DNA from: Rhynchopus sp. YZ270_cl-10
Lineage: Eukaryota > Euglenozoa > Diplonemea > Diplonemida > Diplonemidae
Reading direction: 5' to 3'
Length of the DNA stretch: 64,000 nucleotides
Assembly: GCA_964035575.1 (NCBI GenBank)
Contig: OZ037879.1
Span: 186,001 to 250,000, forward strand
The translations under genes and the position numbers were made by a program. Positions 44,714 through 55,357 of this stretch are shown in pieces; the first letter of the stretch is position 1, and every line of letters begins with the position of its first letter. A model generated the notes under the pieces. The model did no database searches, was not told the origin of the DNA, and saw only the letters and a program-made list of their open reading frames with translations.

Positions 44714-45325
44714 CTAGAACGTCTTTCGGTAGATGGCGGTGAGGGATGCGGACTTCGCGTCGGGTCCTCGCTGGTAGGTTCCGATGTTGTTGACGCGCTG
44801 GCAGGGTTGCAACTCTTTGCTGCGCAGGACGACCACCCCGGTGATCATGTAGGGCTTGATTGAGTAGACTCCGTTGCGCACCTGGATTGCCCTCCGCTGC
44901 CACGCAGACGCCATCTGCGTGAGCTGCACGCACCCAACACCGGTCAGCACCGTCACCACACAGAACACCTGAGACACAAAAATCACCACCACAGTCCCTC
45001 CTGTCATCGACGCAGCGCGCGTCATAGGCAACATAAGCGCAGTGGTGATACTAGTGTACCTAGGCGCAATGCCGTTTCCATCAGTAACAAACTGCCACAG
45101 TGTTGCCCGGGTAGGGGAGACGACCACGGTCGCCGCCGCCTTAACACTGAAGAGCACCGTGACGTGCATGTGGGAGCTCATCATGGCAGACCGCATGGTG
45201 TACGTGGAAAGCATCTTCTTTGTGTTGTTGATCGCGACTGCAGGGTTCAACAGAAACCGCCGTCTCTGGTCGAGCGCCACGTTCCCGCCCAGCCTCCGTC
45301 CTGCATGGCGTAGGCTACTTAACAT
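44714..45325 (-). CDS. Basic protein with two membrane segments, unknown function
   Basis: 203 residues from the ATG at 45325 (MLSSLRHAGRR); context ATACAATGT. The first about 55 residues are rich in Arg, Ser and Met with very few acids, like a mitochondrial-type targeting region. Hydrophobic stretches lie at about 52-66 (HVTVLFSVKAAATVVV) and 100-130 (TGGTVVVIFVSQVFCVVTVLTG). The C-terminal 70 residues are basic and polar (VYSIKPYMITGVVVL). No family was recognised. It could be an organelle membrane protein. It lies tail-to-head between repeats on both sides; the reading frame is clean and GC-rich like its neighbours. Confidence 0.6.
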   Translation of the reverse strand: MLSSLRHAGRRLGGNVALDQRRRFLLNPAVAINNTKKMLSTYTMRSAMMSSHMHVTVLFSVKAAATVVVSPTRATLWQFVTDGNGIAPRYTSITTALMLPMTRAASMTGGTVVVIFVSQVFCVVTVLTGVGCVQLTQMASAWQRRAIQVRNGVYSIKPYMITGVVVLRSKELQPCQRVNNIGTYQRGPDAKSASLTAIYRKTF

Positions 45326-46648
45326 TGTATTTTGTCCTCCTGTGTTTTGAGTGATAAATGGGGTGTAAATCAAAATTTTAAAATGCAGAGGCACGAGGGA
45401 AAAATGTGATTTTCGAAGAAGCGAGAAGAGGAGACAATATAATAGAAGGGAATAGCTATTGAGTGCAGGCACCTCAGACGTGGCAGAGATGTTCTAAAGG
45501 AAGGTTTGGAACATGCGATGAGCGCCTGTTTCCTACTGAGCCAGTGCGCCGAAGAAGTGTCTCTCCTGGATCACGTCCTCAACTACTACGATTGCTTCGA
45601 TGATCAGCTGACCGATGCGCGCCGCGAAATGGTGGAATCGCTAAGGGGCAACAAAGAGGTGATCTCACACATGGGGATGCTGTTCAAGGGTGTGGTGGGA
45701 ACAACCTCGACACGGTGGGAAAGCAGAAGAGGAGCCATAAGGGACCCGAGGAGGTACTGTGGGACACCAAACCTATGCACGAACCTGCAAGGCAAGGGAC
45801 AAATGGTCGAAACGCAGTGAAATGGTCCATCATGGCACGCCGGGTGAACTGTTTCCCCAGTGTGTGTGGGAGAGCAATAGATGTGCCTAGCGTCCTCGGA
45901 AAGATGAACACAATGCAAGCCGGAAGAGAAGCACGAAACCCGCTAAACCCGGCAGCGAGATACCTGGAGGCAGGCACTGCTCAACTTCGGTGCCCCAAGC
46001 ACAACCTTACTGCTGATTCGGCTCTTGGGCCTAGGGACTGATCCTCCGCTACATTGTTGCACGAGTCACACCTCTGCAAGCAGTCGCTTTATACGTTTAT
46101 ACGATGGAGGATGAAGGTAGTCGCTTCCTCTGTTAGCGTCCCTCTGCCGCGAAACAGGGAAGCGCACGGATTTCTTCCTCGGTGTCCGTGATTTGGACGG
46201 CACCATCGTAGCTTTGAGGCGAGCCATTACACCTTGCCTGAGGACCGACTGACTCAGGGGGAGTCATCCAAGTGAAACATGATATGATGAAGTAGTGGGG
46301 AAAAAGGGGTGCGGGGAATAAGGTGTGCTTCACGATATCACCATTTTGAAGGGGCTAGAAAAAGAGAAAAAGTTTTGGTCAGAGGAAACCACCCCCGAGC
46401 CTGACAGTGCATTAGTCTTAAAAAGACTATAAACAATACTCGGAAAGGTCGCTCAAAATACATTTCCCCCCCCCCCCCCCCGTCGCACGTACAGAGTTAC
46501 GTGCCCCTCTCCGTTTCAGTAGCCAGACTATACGGGAACCCCACTCACTCACCCTCCGTTTAAAATGAAATTCGCTTGGTACAAAGATACCCTAGCTGAC
46601 TTCAGAACTTTTCTTTCTTTTTTTTTTTCCGGAGGTTTTTTTCAATGT
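45326..46648. other. Spacer with a possible decayed coding remnant
   Basis: 45452-45490 is a family B piece. On the plus strand, 45506-45700 (SLLDHVLNYYDCFDDQLTDA, then STRWESRRGAI) and 45715-45990 in another frame look protein-like; a TRW-x-S pattern is seen in hAT-type transposases, but that is weak. If real, this is a frameshifted DNA-transposon remnant and the only coding-like sequence on the plus strand. A C tract is at about 46466-46481. Confidence 0.3.
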
Positions 46649-49600
46649 TCAGCCAGTCTTGCGTCGTTTTGCGATAGACTCCTCGAGCTGTGTTTCTATA
46701 GAGGAATGCGAGCGTTTCTTATCGCCTACTGAGAGTAGTGTCTTGCGGATCTGTGAAGAGGGGGGGGAAAGGGTCAATGCGGGGTCAATGGATTCTAACA
46801 TACCGCACTTCCACTGGACACCGCTGCACCAGAGGCCTCCTGCGCACGCCGCACCCCCGCAGCAGCCTCCATCGCCTTGTCATTGCCTGCCGAGTGCATT
46901 GCTGCCTGGCGTTCGGCCCACCTCTTTGCCTCCTTCTCCTGACTCTTCTTCGAAGGCTCCTTGCCGTGGTACTGATGGCAGAGGTCACGGTACGCCTGTT
47001 CCTGGCTCATCTTCTGGCCGTATCTGATGATTTGTTGTGGTTGTTGTATCGACAATCGCCTAAGGACCCTTGGGGAACCTCGGGTAATGTTGGCCCTTTT
47101 TTGAACGTAAAGGGTGTGATATAATATAATTATGGGTAAATTGCGATAACACGTATACTTTTTTTTTCGATTTGCGATAACACGTACACAAAAAGTATAC
47201 GTGTTATCGCGAAAAAGTGTACGTGTTTTCGCGAACAAAAACGTACGTGTTTTCCCAGGTGCCCAGGTACCCAGGTACCCAGGTACCCAGGTACCCAGGT
47301 ACCCAGGTACCCAGGTACCCAGGTACCCAGGTACACGGTACACTGTGTACAAGGAAAAAAGTCGTGAAAGAGCAACCACAGCTCCACATGACAAACACAA
47401 AAGTGTCCAGTCACGTGGGGCATTCATGCACTGAGGAGATAATGATCCAACAATTTACAAGAAAGATTACTTAACCTACTGCTGGAAGTTGCCAGGTCGT
47501 AGTAACACACAAAGTGTGCCTCCGTTCGGGAATACCGGATATTCTAGAGACCAAAGAGGCCTCTTCCGCTAGTCAAGGTATAACCGAATGAACGGCCCAA
47601 GACACCCGTGGAGAAGTTAAATGTTGTAATGCTATCAAGTAGAAACTGCGACCACTGTCTTACCCTCCTCAATGCATGGTGGAAGATGTCTTTGACAACA
47701 AATATCCTGTACCCAGGTACCCATATTCCCAGACCCACGCAGTACCACGTCGCAGTACTACGCAAAATTTACCACCAGACCCTGTGTTCGTGCACCTTAA
47801 GTACGTAAGTCTGGTTCCCAGACCCACGCAGTGGCACATGACCGCAAGTGTGAGTGACCCACACAGAGGGATACGCAAAATTTACCACCAGACCCTGTCT
47901 TCTGAATGTCACACGTACATTTTTTTGAACACTTTTCGCGATAACACGTACATATTTCGCTAAAAAACGGGGTGCTCGCAACCGCGTTCTAGACCCCCAC
48001 AGATGCTCAAAAGTGCCAAATTTTGCTTTTAATGGCCTCAAATCGTCGAAATTAGCCCTTTATGGGGGTCCCAAAAAAAAAATTCGAGGGTCCAGGTATG
48101 GAGAGCGAGCACCTTAGAAGGAGAAAACACGTACATTTTTTTGACCACTTTTCGCGATAACACGTACACTTTTTTGACCACTTTTCGCGATAACACGTAT
48201 ACTTTTTGTGTACGTGTTATCGCAAATGGAAACAAAAAGTATACGTGTTATCGCAATTTACCCTATAATTATTGGTGTGGCCGACGACCCCAAAATAGCA
48301 GAAAGTAGCACAAAATAGCTCCTCCCTCCAGCCGCACCAAAAAAACCCAGATGTCCAGAACCAGAATAGCAGAAAATAGCACAACAATAGCACCCCCCTT
48401 CAGCCACCAAATATGGTACGTTACACAAAAATAAAATCCTGTTTTTTTTTCTTCAAAAGAAAGCAAGACATACTTATTGGTGCGCCGAATGATCTCCCCG
48501 TCGTCGTCGTTATCTATGGTGGTGTCCCCCGCCCTGCCTGCGTAGTTGTCCTGCAGCAGACCCTGCTTGGCTATGATATCCAACGTCCCCCCCAGCGACC
48601 GCGTTGTGGTCTCATCTTGGAGGACGTTGCGCAGACGCTCCTTGCGGGAGTCGTCTATGACTGCCTCTACAACTGCCTTCTTCTTCTTCTCTCCCTCCTC
48701 CTCCTCCTTTGCACCCACCTCATCCTGCGCAGCACGTACCTTATTGGCGAAATTGCTCAATTGTTTCAAAGTCACTTCACCTTCTGCAAGTTCCACCTTC
48801 TCTTCCTTCTCTGCAACGATTGCTGCCATTTCCGCCTCTCGGTTGGTCCGTTCGGACACCTGCTTCGCTTCGTGAGAAGCAATGCGAGCCAGCTGTGCCA
48901 AGGCCTCGGTGACATCTTCGTCTTCTAGCGTGGGGTCACGTTGGGTGGTGGTGGTAGTGGTGGGGGTGGGATCAGTGGCGGCAGTGGAGTCCTGTAGTGC
49001 GGCCTCGATCTCCTCAAAGCTTGCCTTCTTCTTCTTGACAAGCCTGCGCTTCTTAGGGCGCTTAAAGGCCCCCATCTCCTCGTTAGTGAAGGTGTCGTTC
49101 TGTAGAGTCGACCACGTGAACTTAGCAGGGTCTTCTTCGAAGGAGTACCTATGCAAAAATAAATAGAGAAACAAAAAAGGAATGCATTTTTTTGACATAC
49201 CGTGTCTTCCCTTCTGCCTTTGCTTGGGCGTCAAGCTGGTCTAATTCTTCGCGGGCAATGCGTCCGGTATCGAGTTTGCCGCCGTCCTCGAGGCGGAAGG
49301 TTTGCTGTTTTGTGTTTTGTCATTTTTTTTGAAAAATTTGGTTGTATTAGTGTAGCCACCCTAGTCATACACTCGATGCGATTCGCATGCTTATTATTAT
49401 CGCATTATTTCATTACTCACGTAAAGGATTTTGGTCGCGCGAGAGTGAGCGACATGAGCGAGAATTGTGCGATAATTTTTCGCCAGACCAGAATTGTGCG
49501 AGAGAATGCGAGAATGCGACTCGCATCGGGTGTATGCCTAGTGTGCTCCACTATATGTCATTTTTTTCTCTCAAAATAAGCATACCCTACTCTTTTCGAA

Positions 49601-49990
49601 CTCCATATTCGCTTCATCGTATTTAGCAAGTACAGACTGCTCCTGCTCTTCATCGTATTTGTCAATACCCTTTGCAAGCTTCTTGTTAAACGTACGCTTC
49701 TCCGCTGCGGTGAGGTCCGCACACTCAAGCACATCTTCTTCATCGAGAACATTGCCGTCGCGGTCAAACATCTTTGTGTCCTTCAGCGTCATGATCACTT
49801 CAGTGCCCGCCGCAATCTGTTCCACAGAGTGGTTCACAAGAAGCCCTGAAGCATCAACCGTGGCAGGTGCCTGTGCCGGGGGTGCCTCCTCCTCCTCCTC
49901 AGGGTCCTCCAGACCAAGCTTCTCGCGCTTCCTCTTATCCTTCCCCTTCTTGCGCAGCCGTGCTGCGAAGCTTTTCACACCCTCGCTCAT
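46649..49990 (-). CDS. SART1: SART1 / Snu66 family U4/U6.U5 tri-snRNP protein (5 exons)
   Basis: Exons: 49586-49990, 49201-49304, 48474-49148, 46804-47023, 46649-46750; joined frame 501 residues. Splice sites are GTATGC or GTATGT donors and ACAG, ATAG or TCAG acceptors, and phases agree at all four junctions. Matches to the family, in order: GTEVIMTLKDTKMF with EEDVLE; SVLAKYDEANMEFEKSR joined to QTFRLEDGGKL across intron 1; EEMGAFKRPKKRRLVKKKKA; a RSLGGTLDIIAKQGLL block; and the C-terminal YGQKMSQEQAYRDLCHQYHG. The protein works in tri-snRNP assembly and spliceosome activation in the nucleus. It is shorter than human SART1 (800). Introns 2 and 4 are about 52 nt; intron 1 (281 nt) and intron 3 (1450 nt) are swollen by transposons. 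Exon 5 (ends SIAKRRKTG) rests on splice signals and frame only. Confidence 0.9.
47024..47133. repeat. Family F repeat next to SART1 exon 4, plus target duplication
   Basis: 47038-47100 (GTATCGACAATCGCCTAAGG, then AATGTTGGCC) is family F and supplies sequence close to the intron 3 acceptor. 47125-47133 is TATAATTAT, the left target duplication of the adjacent transposon. Confidence 0.6.
47134..48263. mobile_element. Mutator-like non-autonomous element in SART1 intron 3 (9-bp target duplication)
   Basis: 1130 bp, bounded by GGGTAAATTGCGATAACACG and its complement, with TATAATTAT duplicated exactly at 47125-47133 and 48264-48272. Terminal repeats exceed 90 bp and consist of CGATAACACGTA units. 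A 9-bp duplication with long terminal repeats is the Mutator hallmark. The core 47341-47790 matches 27700-28150 of the 2.2-kb element, although the termini are unrelated. An 8-bp array (CCCAGGTA, about 11 units) is at 47250-47335. No transposase. Confidence 0.85.
49329..49552 (-). mobile_element. Family E mini-retroposon in SART1 intron 1, split by a nested MITE
   Basis: TGAAAAATTTGGTTGTATTAG starts at 49329 and the matching CACTATA ends at about 49554. TGTCATTTTTTT lies directly on both sides, a 12-bp target duplication. The hairpin loop is interrupted by the element at 49366-49536. Confidence 0.65.
49366..49536. mobile_element. 171-bp nested MITE, 6-bp target duplication CCTAGT
   Basis: Ends CATACACTCGATGCGA and TCGCATCGGGTGTATG are inverted; CCTAGT is duplicated at 49360-49365 and 49537-49542. 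It sits inside the family E repeat and is therefore younger. Confidence 0.75.
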
Positions 49991-50503
49991 TGTGCGGTGT
50001 TGTTGTTCTGTTAAGGTGGGGGTTTGACAAGGTGTGGAGAGATTGGTGAAAAATGAAGGTTAAAAACACTATGGGAAAGGAGGGGAAAGAAGGTGGATTG
50101 CAGGAGGTAATGTACTTTTATATTTTCCGCTTTTTTATTCCTCGTTTTGTTTTTACCAACATCAGTCGGGGGGAAACAAATAATGGTCGGAAAAAAAAAA
50201 AGTCAAAATGTGAAGTTGATATGCAGAACACTGCCGACTGACGTCACAATACCAGACTAGGGTTTGAAAAAAACAAAAACAAAAAAACAAAATCAAAAAA
50301 AACGCAATTCTACGGATAAGACAGATGTTTTTTGGCGATACAAAGAACAACAGCATACTATGAGGAATAACACTCCCATCCCCTCTGCGGGGGGATTGTT
50401 CTGTGTCGGGTGTCGCAACAAAATGGACAAAAATTAACCACCCTATTGCTAAGAACGGGAGCACTGGGCGGCTCTGTCCGCCCAGTGAAGCAGGGTTTCA
50501 GTT
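49991..50503. other. Intergenic region
   Basis: The SART1 leader on the coding strand has a pyrimidine stretch and AACAG shortly before GCACAATG. 50212-50270 is a family B piece (GCCGACTGACGTCAC). No gene. Confidence 0.5.
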
Positions 50504-52501
50504 TCAGAAGCGGAAACCCTTCTGAAACTGACACCCTTCCTTCAGCTTCTCTGGAATCCCGCTTAGCATCAAACCCGCAATCTGCTCCTCCGAAAGCCCT
50601 GCGACGGAAGGCACCACACTGGCATCCTCGCCCCCCTCCTCCCCTTCGTCAATCACGGTTTTGAGAGCATCCATTGAGACCGAGGGTGCGTGGCAAAGTG
50701 AATAGGCGGAAAGAGCTACGGAAGGGAGGTTCGCACGCAACGCAGTGCGCATGATGGCCTCTGCGATTGCGGCATTGCCATCTGCGAAGTGGCAGGCTTT
50801 TAACAGATCAAGCGACCATTCTACTCTTTGCGCTTCTCCGAGAAGGTCCACCAGAAGTACCCCTGCCTCGCTCGTTGCCTCCCCTGAGGCAGCGTAGTCG
50901 GCATACAAAGCCATCCCCAGTTCACATTCCGCCAAACTCCCACCCAACGCCTCCAACCCCTTCAGCAAGGCTTCGTCCCCTCTCACCAAATGCCGTGCAA
51001 TGTGATGCGCATAGTCACTATACTCCCCACGCCTCTCCGCGCAAATCCGCAGCACCACCAACGAAATGCTCTCACTCTCAATCCCAATCGCCTCCCATTC
51101 AGTTGCAACCTGTACCGCATCGGACACAGAGACCTCGCATATATGTTTCAACACTACCGTTAACGGAGCATCCCAGACACAATCCGATAGTACCGAATGA
51201 AGTGTTTCAAAATTGCGATATTTCAAACAAAAGGTCGTGAGAAGGTGAAGCAGGGGGATGTCATATGAATGGGGAAGACTCATGAAGAGTCTTGCGATGT
51301 AATGGTATGGTTTATGTGAAGCAAGGCAGGCACGTAGGCCTACCTGATATACAACCGGGTCGGTTCGGCGTGCAGACAACATTGCATCGAAGATTCGCAC
51401 CGCAGCGTCTACCTCACCATAGGCTAAACGCTGTTGCATATGCTTTGTCTCCTGCCGCACCGTCATCCCCTCCCCGCTCACCTTTCCACAACACAACATC
51501 TGCACCGTCCCCAACATATCGTTCAACTGTCTATCACCTTTCACCTTCCATTCCTTAATCAATTTTGTATGATCCACGGCTTCTCGCCTTAGGTTATCTT
51601 TTATTAGAGATTTTAAATACAAAGTATGGGAGGTGCTACATGGGTCAATCCCTTTTGCGGATGCTTCAGAGAATAGAGCACGGCAAGGCTGGGTTAAGGA
51701 GACTCTCATAAAAGCAGAAAGCGCGGAGGAGAGAAGAGATTGGTCGTAACCTTGACCTTCTAAGCGGTGAAATATGGTGTAAATAGTGGAGGTGGCGGTA
51801 CCCGAGAGAGCTACCGTACTGCCTGGGGAAATGCTGTTAAAAAGAGAGACAACAAGAAGAAATTCGCAGGTCATTCCCAACGCTTCCCCCATATCCAATA
51901 CAGTTAACGCTGTCGCAGTGTCTCCCTGTACAGCAAGCTCCTTCACAAGATTGTTGAAGGGGCTGTGCATAAGATGTTCACCCGATCCAAGCACCTCCAC
52001 CGCCTTCGGAATCTGCGCGGTCCGAGCATAGCATACCACCAACCCTGAGACCGCCGCCTCCTCTGGGGTGATCCCTCGTCTCTCCATTTCGTTGAACATC
52101 GCTACTGCACGACCATAGTCCCCATTTGCCATGAAATGGGTCATTGCGATGGCATAGTGTGCGGCGCTTACTACGGTTCGTTTTCGAAGCGCGAAGAGCA
52201 GGTCTTCTGTCAATCCTCCCGCGTTTAACGCAGCAAGATAAGCGGCAAATGAGTATCGATCCAACTGAAAGGAATAGCACTGTGAGGCAATGTGAAGCGC
52301 ACGCTGCCATTGTCCTGATTTGGTTAGAGCCGTCATTGCAGCGCATATGACAATATTCTGAGTGGCAGAAGGTGGCGTCTTCCTCCACATTGTTTGTACT
52401 GCATGAAACACTGCATCACCACTTTGTCCATGAGACCCATCCCGAACAATTCTCTGCACCGTTCTCAACGCTTTGTGGGCATGCTCACAACCACGGTGCA
52501 T
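50504..52501 (-). CDS. Pentatricopeptide-repeat-like helical protein
   Basis: 665 residues, intronless, from the ATG at 52501 (MHRGCEHAHK). The whole protein is helical hairpins. The best PPR-like unit is at about 120-170 (GDYGRAVAMFNEMERRGITPEEAAVSGLVVCYARTA is its span, following ALTKSGQWQRALHIA earlier). Further units include EVDAAVRIFDAMLS and PCRALFSEASAKGIDP. PPR proteins bind single-stranded RNA, mostly in mitochondria or plastids, and take part in processing, editing or translation; the N-terminus here is basic but not a convincing presequence. The last 30 residues (LSEEQIAGLML, then KEGCQFQKGFRF) fall outside the repeats. Degenerate repeats leave TPR-like alternatives open. Confidence 0.75.
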   Translation of the reverse strand: MHRGCEHAHKALRTVQRIVRDGSHGQSGDAVFHAVQTMWRKTPPSATQNIVICAAMTALTKSGQWQRALHIASQCYSFQLDRYSFAAYLAALNAGGLTEDLLFALRKRTVVSAAHYAIAMTHFMANGDYGRAVAMFNEMERRGITPEEAAVSGLVVCYARTAQIPKAVEVLGSGEHLMHSPFNNLVKELAVQGDTATALTVLDMGEALGMTCEFLLVVSLFNSISPGSTVALSGTATSTIYTIFHRLEGQGYDQSLLSSALSAFMRVSLTQPCRALFSEASAKGIDPCSTSHTLYLKSLIKDNLRREAVDHTKLIKEWKVKGDRQLNDMLGTVQMLCCGKVSGEGMTVRQETKHMQQRLAYGEVDAAVRIFDAMLSARRTDPVVYQVGLRACLASHKPYHYIARLFMSLPHSYDIPLLHLLTTFCLKYRNFETLHSVLSDCVWDAPLTVVLKHICEVSVSDAVQVATEWEAIGIESESISLVVLRICAERRGEYSDYAHHIARHLVRGDEALLKGLEALGGSLAECELGMALYADYAASGEATSEAGVLLVDLLGEAQRVEWSLDLLKACHFADGNAAIAEAIMRTALRANLPSVALSAYSLCHAPSVSMDALKTVIDEGEEGGEDASVVPSVAGLSEEQIAGLMLSGIPEKLKEGCQFQKGFRF

Positions 52502-52743
52502 TTATATCTTATTGTTTTGTCGGAAAAATATCAATTCCATACCAATAAAATCTCAAAGCCCATTTTCTAGAGGTTTTTTTAAAGTGGATTTAGAGGTGAT
52601 GGGAGAAAAAAAGATTGGAAAAAAAGGGGTTTTTTTGCTTTTCTAGAATCTAATAAGGGTGACAGAATCACCATTTTTTCGCCCAATCCCTCTAAACTTT
52701 TGTTGTTCATCCTATCAACGTTTTTTTTTTTAAAGGGGTTTTT

Positions 52744-53964
52744 TCACCCCGGTGCTATCGGAAGAGAGAAACGTGTTTTGCTCTTCGCTGGGGTGCCTGC
52801 GGGGCTTGACCCTTTGAGTGCAGGGGGGGACTGCGTTGCATATGGTGGAACTACTACCTGCGCACCTCCTCCCCCTCCTCCTCCACCTCCCCCACCCCCA
52901 CCCCTCCCCTCTTGCCTCACACCCGAGAGGGACGTTGTGGACACTGGCGTTGCGTTAAGGTGAGACACATTCGGTGACACAGGGAGAGGGGTGGGTGGCA
53001 GCGCCGCCATGCTGGCTACACCTCCACCACCTCCACCTCCACCCCCACCCCCTGGTGGTGACCTGCTGTTCCGTTGTGTCTCCTCCCCTTCTGTGGGCCC
53101 ATGCGAAATGCTGACGAAGTATTTTTGCGGGCTAGGCGATTTGGCTGGGCTGCTACCCCCCTGACGCTGCTGTGTGGGTACGCCACCCTGCTTGCTACCC
53201 CCCTCCAATGCACGCTGCAGCTGTGTCTGTGCCCGCTCATTCCTTTGAAACAGTTTGAAGAGTGCGGCCATCGCCTTCTCGACCCGCTCCTTCTCTTCCT
53301 CGGCCTGCGCTGTCACCTCTTGCAGACGGTCAGAAATGATGTCCATCGCGTGTTCTGTAGTGCGCAGGCGGGATTCGGTGTCTGTCTCATCTTCCATCAT
53401 AGGTTGTGACTCTAGTTGCGACAGACGTTCTTCTAGCTCTAAAAGGTAGTCCGGTGGTGTGTCTGCAGGTGGTGGGGGTGGAGGTGGAGGTGGTGTCTGT
53501 GTTGCCCTTCGGTGTTCCAAGGCTGTCACTCTGTCCTCGACCGCGCGGATCCGCACATCTTGTGTCCGAGTGATCTGTTCCAACACCTCAAGTCGTCCCG
53601 AGACATTCGCACCTTCCTCCTTCTTAGCAGTCTCCCTCTGCACTGCGATGCACTGCATGACCACATCGCGGAGGGAGTGCAGTTCGTTGGAGACGCGGAA
53701 GACGAGCTCAGGGGAGGAGGTAGGTGGGGGTACGTCAGAGCCTGGGTTCGCAGGCGGCTCGGGGGAGAACAGTGCGCACTCGAGTGGTGCCGGGCCTGCC
53801 TGCGCACGCATCGCCTTCTCCATCTGCCGCAGCAGCTCCTCCTTGTCGCGCAGCTGCCGCCGCAGCTGGCGTTCGTTGCTGCCCAGGTTGGCCTCGCGGA
53901 GCTGCCCCTGCGTCCATTGGCTGTGCGCAGTCGCGTCGGATGAGGGGTAGCTATGACGGTCCAT
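52744..53964 (-). CDS. Coiled-coil protein with Gly- and Pro-rich tracts
   Basis: 406 residues, intronless, from the ATG at 53964 (MDRHSYPSSD). Heptad-like helices lie at about 30-55 (ERQLRRQLRDKEELLRQMEK), 85-155 (LRDVVMQCIAVQRETAKKEE onward) and 170-255 (LEERLSQLESQ, then EEEKERVEKAMAALFKLF). A run of nine Pro near 160 separates the coiled coils. The C-terminal 140 residues are Ser/Pro-rich with two Gly runs and basic SPAKSPSPQK and AKSKTRF motifs that look phosphorylatable. The architecture fits a cytoskeletal or scaffold protein. No family was recognised. The Gly runs come from CCN repeats in the DNA and may vary in length. Confidence 0.7.
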   Translation of the reverse strand: MDRHSYPSSDATAHSQWTQGQLREANLGSNERQLRRQLRDKEELLRQMEKAMRAQAGPAPLECALFSPEPPANPGSDVPPPTSSPELVFRVSNELHSLRDVVMQCIAVQRETAKKEEGANVSGRLEVLEQITRTQDVRIRAVEDRVTALEHRRATQTPPPPPPPPPADTPPDYLLELEERLSQLESQPMMEDETDTESRLRTTEHAMDIISDRLQEVTAQAEEEKERVEKAMAALFKLFQRNERAQTQLQRALEGGSKQGGVPTQQRQGGSSPAKSPSPQKYFVSISHGPTEGEETQRNSRSPPGGGGGGGGGGGVASMAALPPTPLPVSPNVSHLNATPVSTTSLSGVRQEGRGGGGGGGGGGGGGAQVVVPPYATQSPPALKGSSPAGTPAKSKTRFSLPIAPG

Positions 53965-55352
53965 GGGTCATGAAGCGGGGGAGGGGTGCCCTTGGAGAGG
54001 GGAGGAGGGAGATGGGCGTGTCGCCGTGTTGTGTTACTGGGTAGTGTCGTGTGTGGTTGATTGTGTGCTGTTGCGGATGAGGGTCTTGTCCTGGCAGTTC
54101 TGGCATGGAGATGAAAAATGCGTTCAGAGTGGTGGGGAACGACACGCCTATGGCTTGTGGAACAGACTAAGAGGCTCTCGCACTATGCTATAATTCCTTG
54201 AGGCGGGGAGGGGGGTCGTTACGCCTTGAATGTTGTACTGCAAAAGTTTTCGGGTAAATTCATTGTTTTTTTGTAAGAGACTGGAATATAGTTTTCTCAC
54301 ATGCAATATTTCCCTCGCCAATCGAGGGAGCATACATCAAACGAGCATATGAGGAAACAATATTCGAGCATAAAAAGAAGAAGTCAAACGGAAAAAGATG
54401 AGAACGAGGCTCTCATGCTCACGCACCAATAAAAACAACGAAAAATGAGGTATTCGGTTCAAAAAAACCAACAAAAAAACAAAACACACACAAAGTACTG
54501 TGCGAGAAACAGCACTGTTCTGCCCAAAAAAAAAAAAATTGCTGAATAACTGCGCGGTGCCTAACTATTCGCACATAAACCCCCAATCGTCTATTTCAGT
54601 CCACACACCCCTTTTCTCCTGCTCCACAAACACGCAATCATCGTAAGAATCTTTTGCAAAACCTGAAAATGTCGAAAAACACTCTTACAGACGATGTGCG
54701 AATCAAAAAAAAAAAAAAACTGTGGCAAACAGAGACTGTGTGCGTGGTGAATGAAAGGACACGGAGTGTGTCATGGAATAATAGTGCAAGGGCGGTGGGG
54801 GGGCGGTTTGGGGAGGGATATGGGATATGGGATTTGGGAGGTGATAATTGTGCACCCCTAGAAATGACGTATAGGGGTTTGCTTCTTTCTTTGATAAATT
54901 GTTGGAGTAGTGTAGTTGCCTTGGTTGTGTTGCCACAGTTGTGCAATCTCCATATTCTTTTGTGGCCAATTGGTGTGCACCTAGGCGGTGATGAATGTGT
55001 GCCCGCAGTAAGATTTTCTGGCGCATCACTTCAAGGCAGCAGCGGTGAAGAACAAACTGTGGTCATTGATGCAGGCACCTCTGACTGACCCACTGTACGA
55101 TGCCAGCCATCCGGATGAACGCACAACCCTGTGGCCTACAAGTAGACGTAAAACAAGCATTTGCATCATATGCAATCAATAAATTGATAGAAAATGGTGA
55201 GGGATCAACAATAATGTTCCCAAACAACAACAAATGCCATTTTACCTCTAATCAGTTTCCTGTTTCCTCAACTTTGAAGAACAAAAAAGAAGAAGAAGAA
55301 TACATGGTGTCAAAAATGATAAACTAAAAAAAGACACCACAAAAAAAAAACA
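53965..55352. other. Gene-free spacer
   Basis: 54391-54427 is a weak LINE-type hairpin (GAGGCTCTCATGCTC). 54892-54957 (GTTGGAGTAGTGTAGTTGCC) matches 21658-21722. 55062-55125 is family B. 55170-55215 matches 16470-16525. No gene. Confidence 0.5.
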
Positions 55353-55357
55353 CGCTT

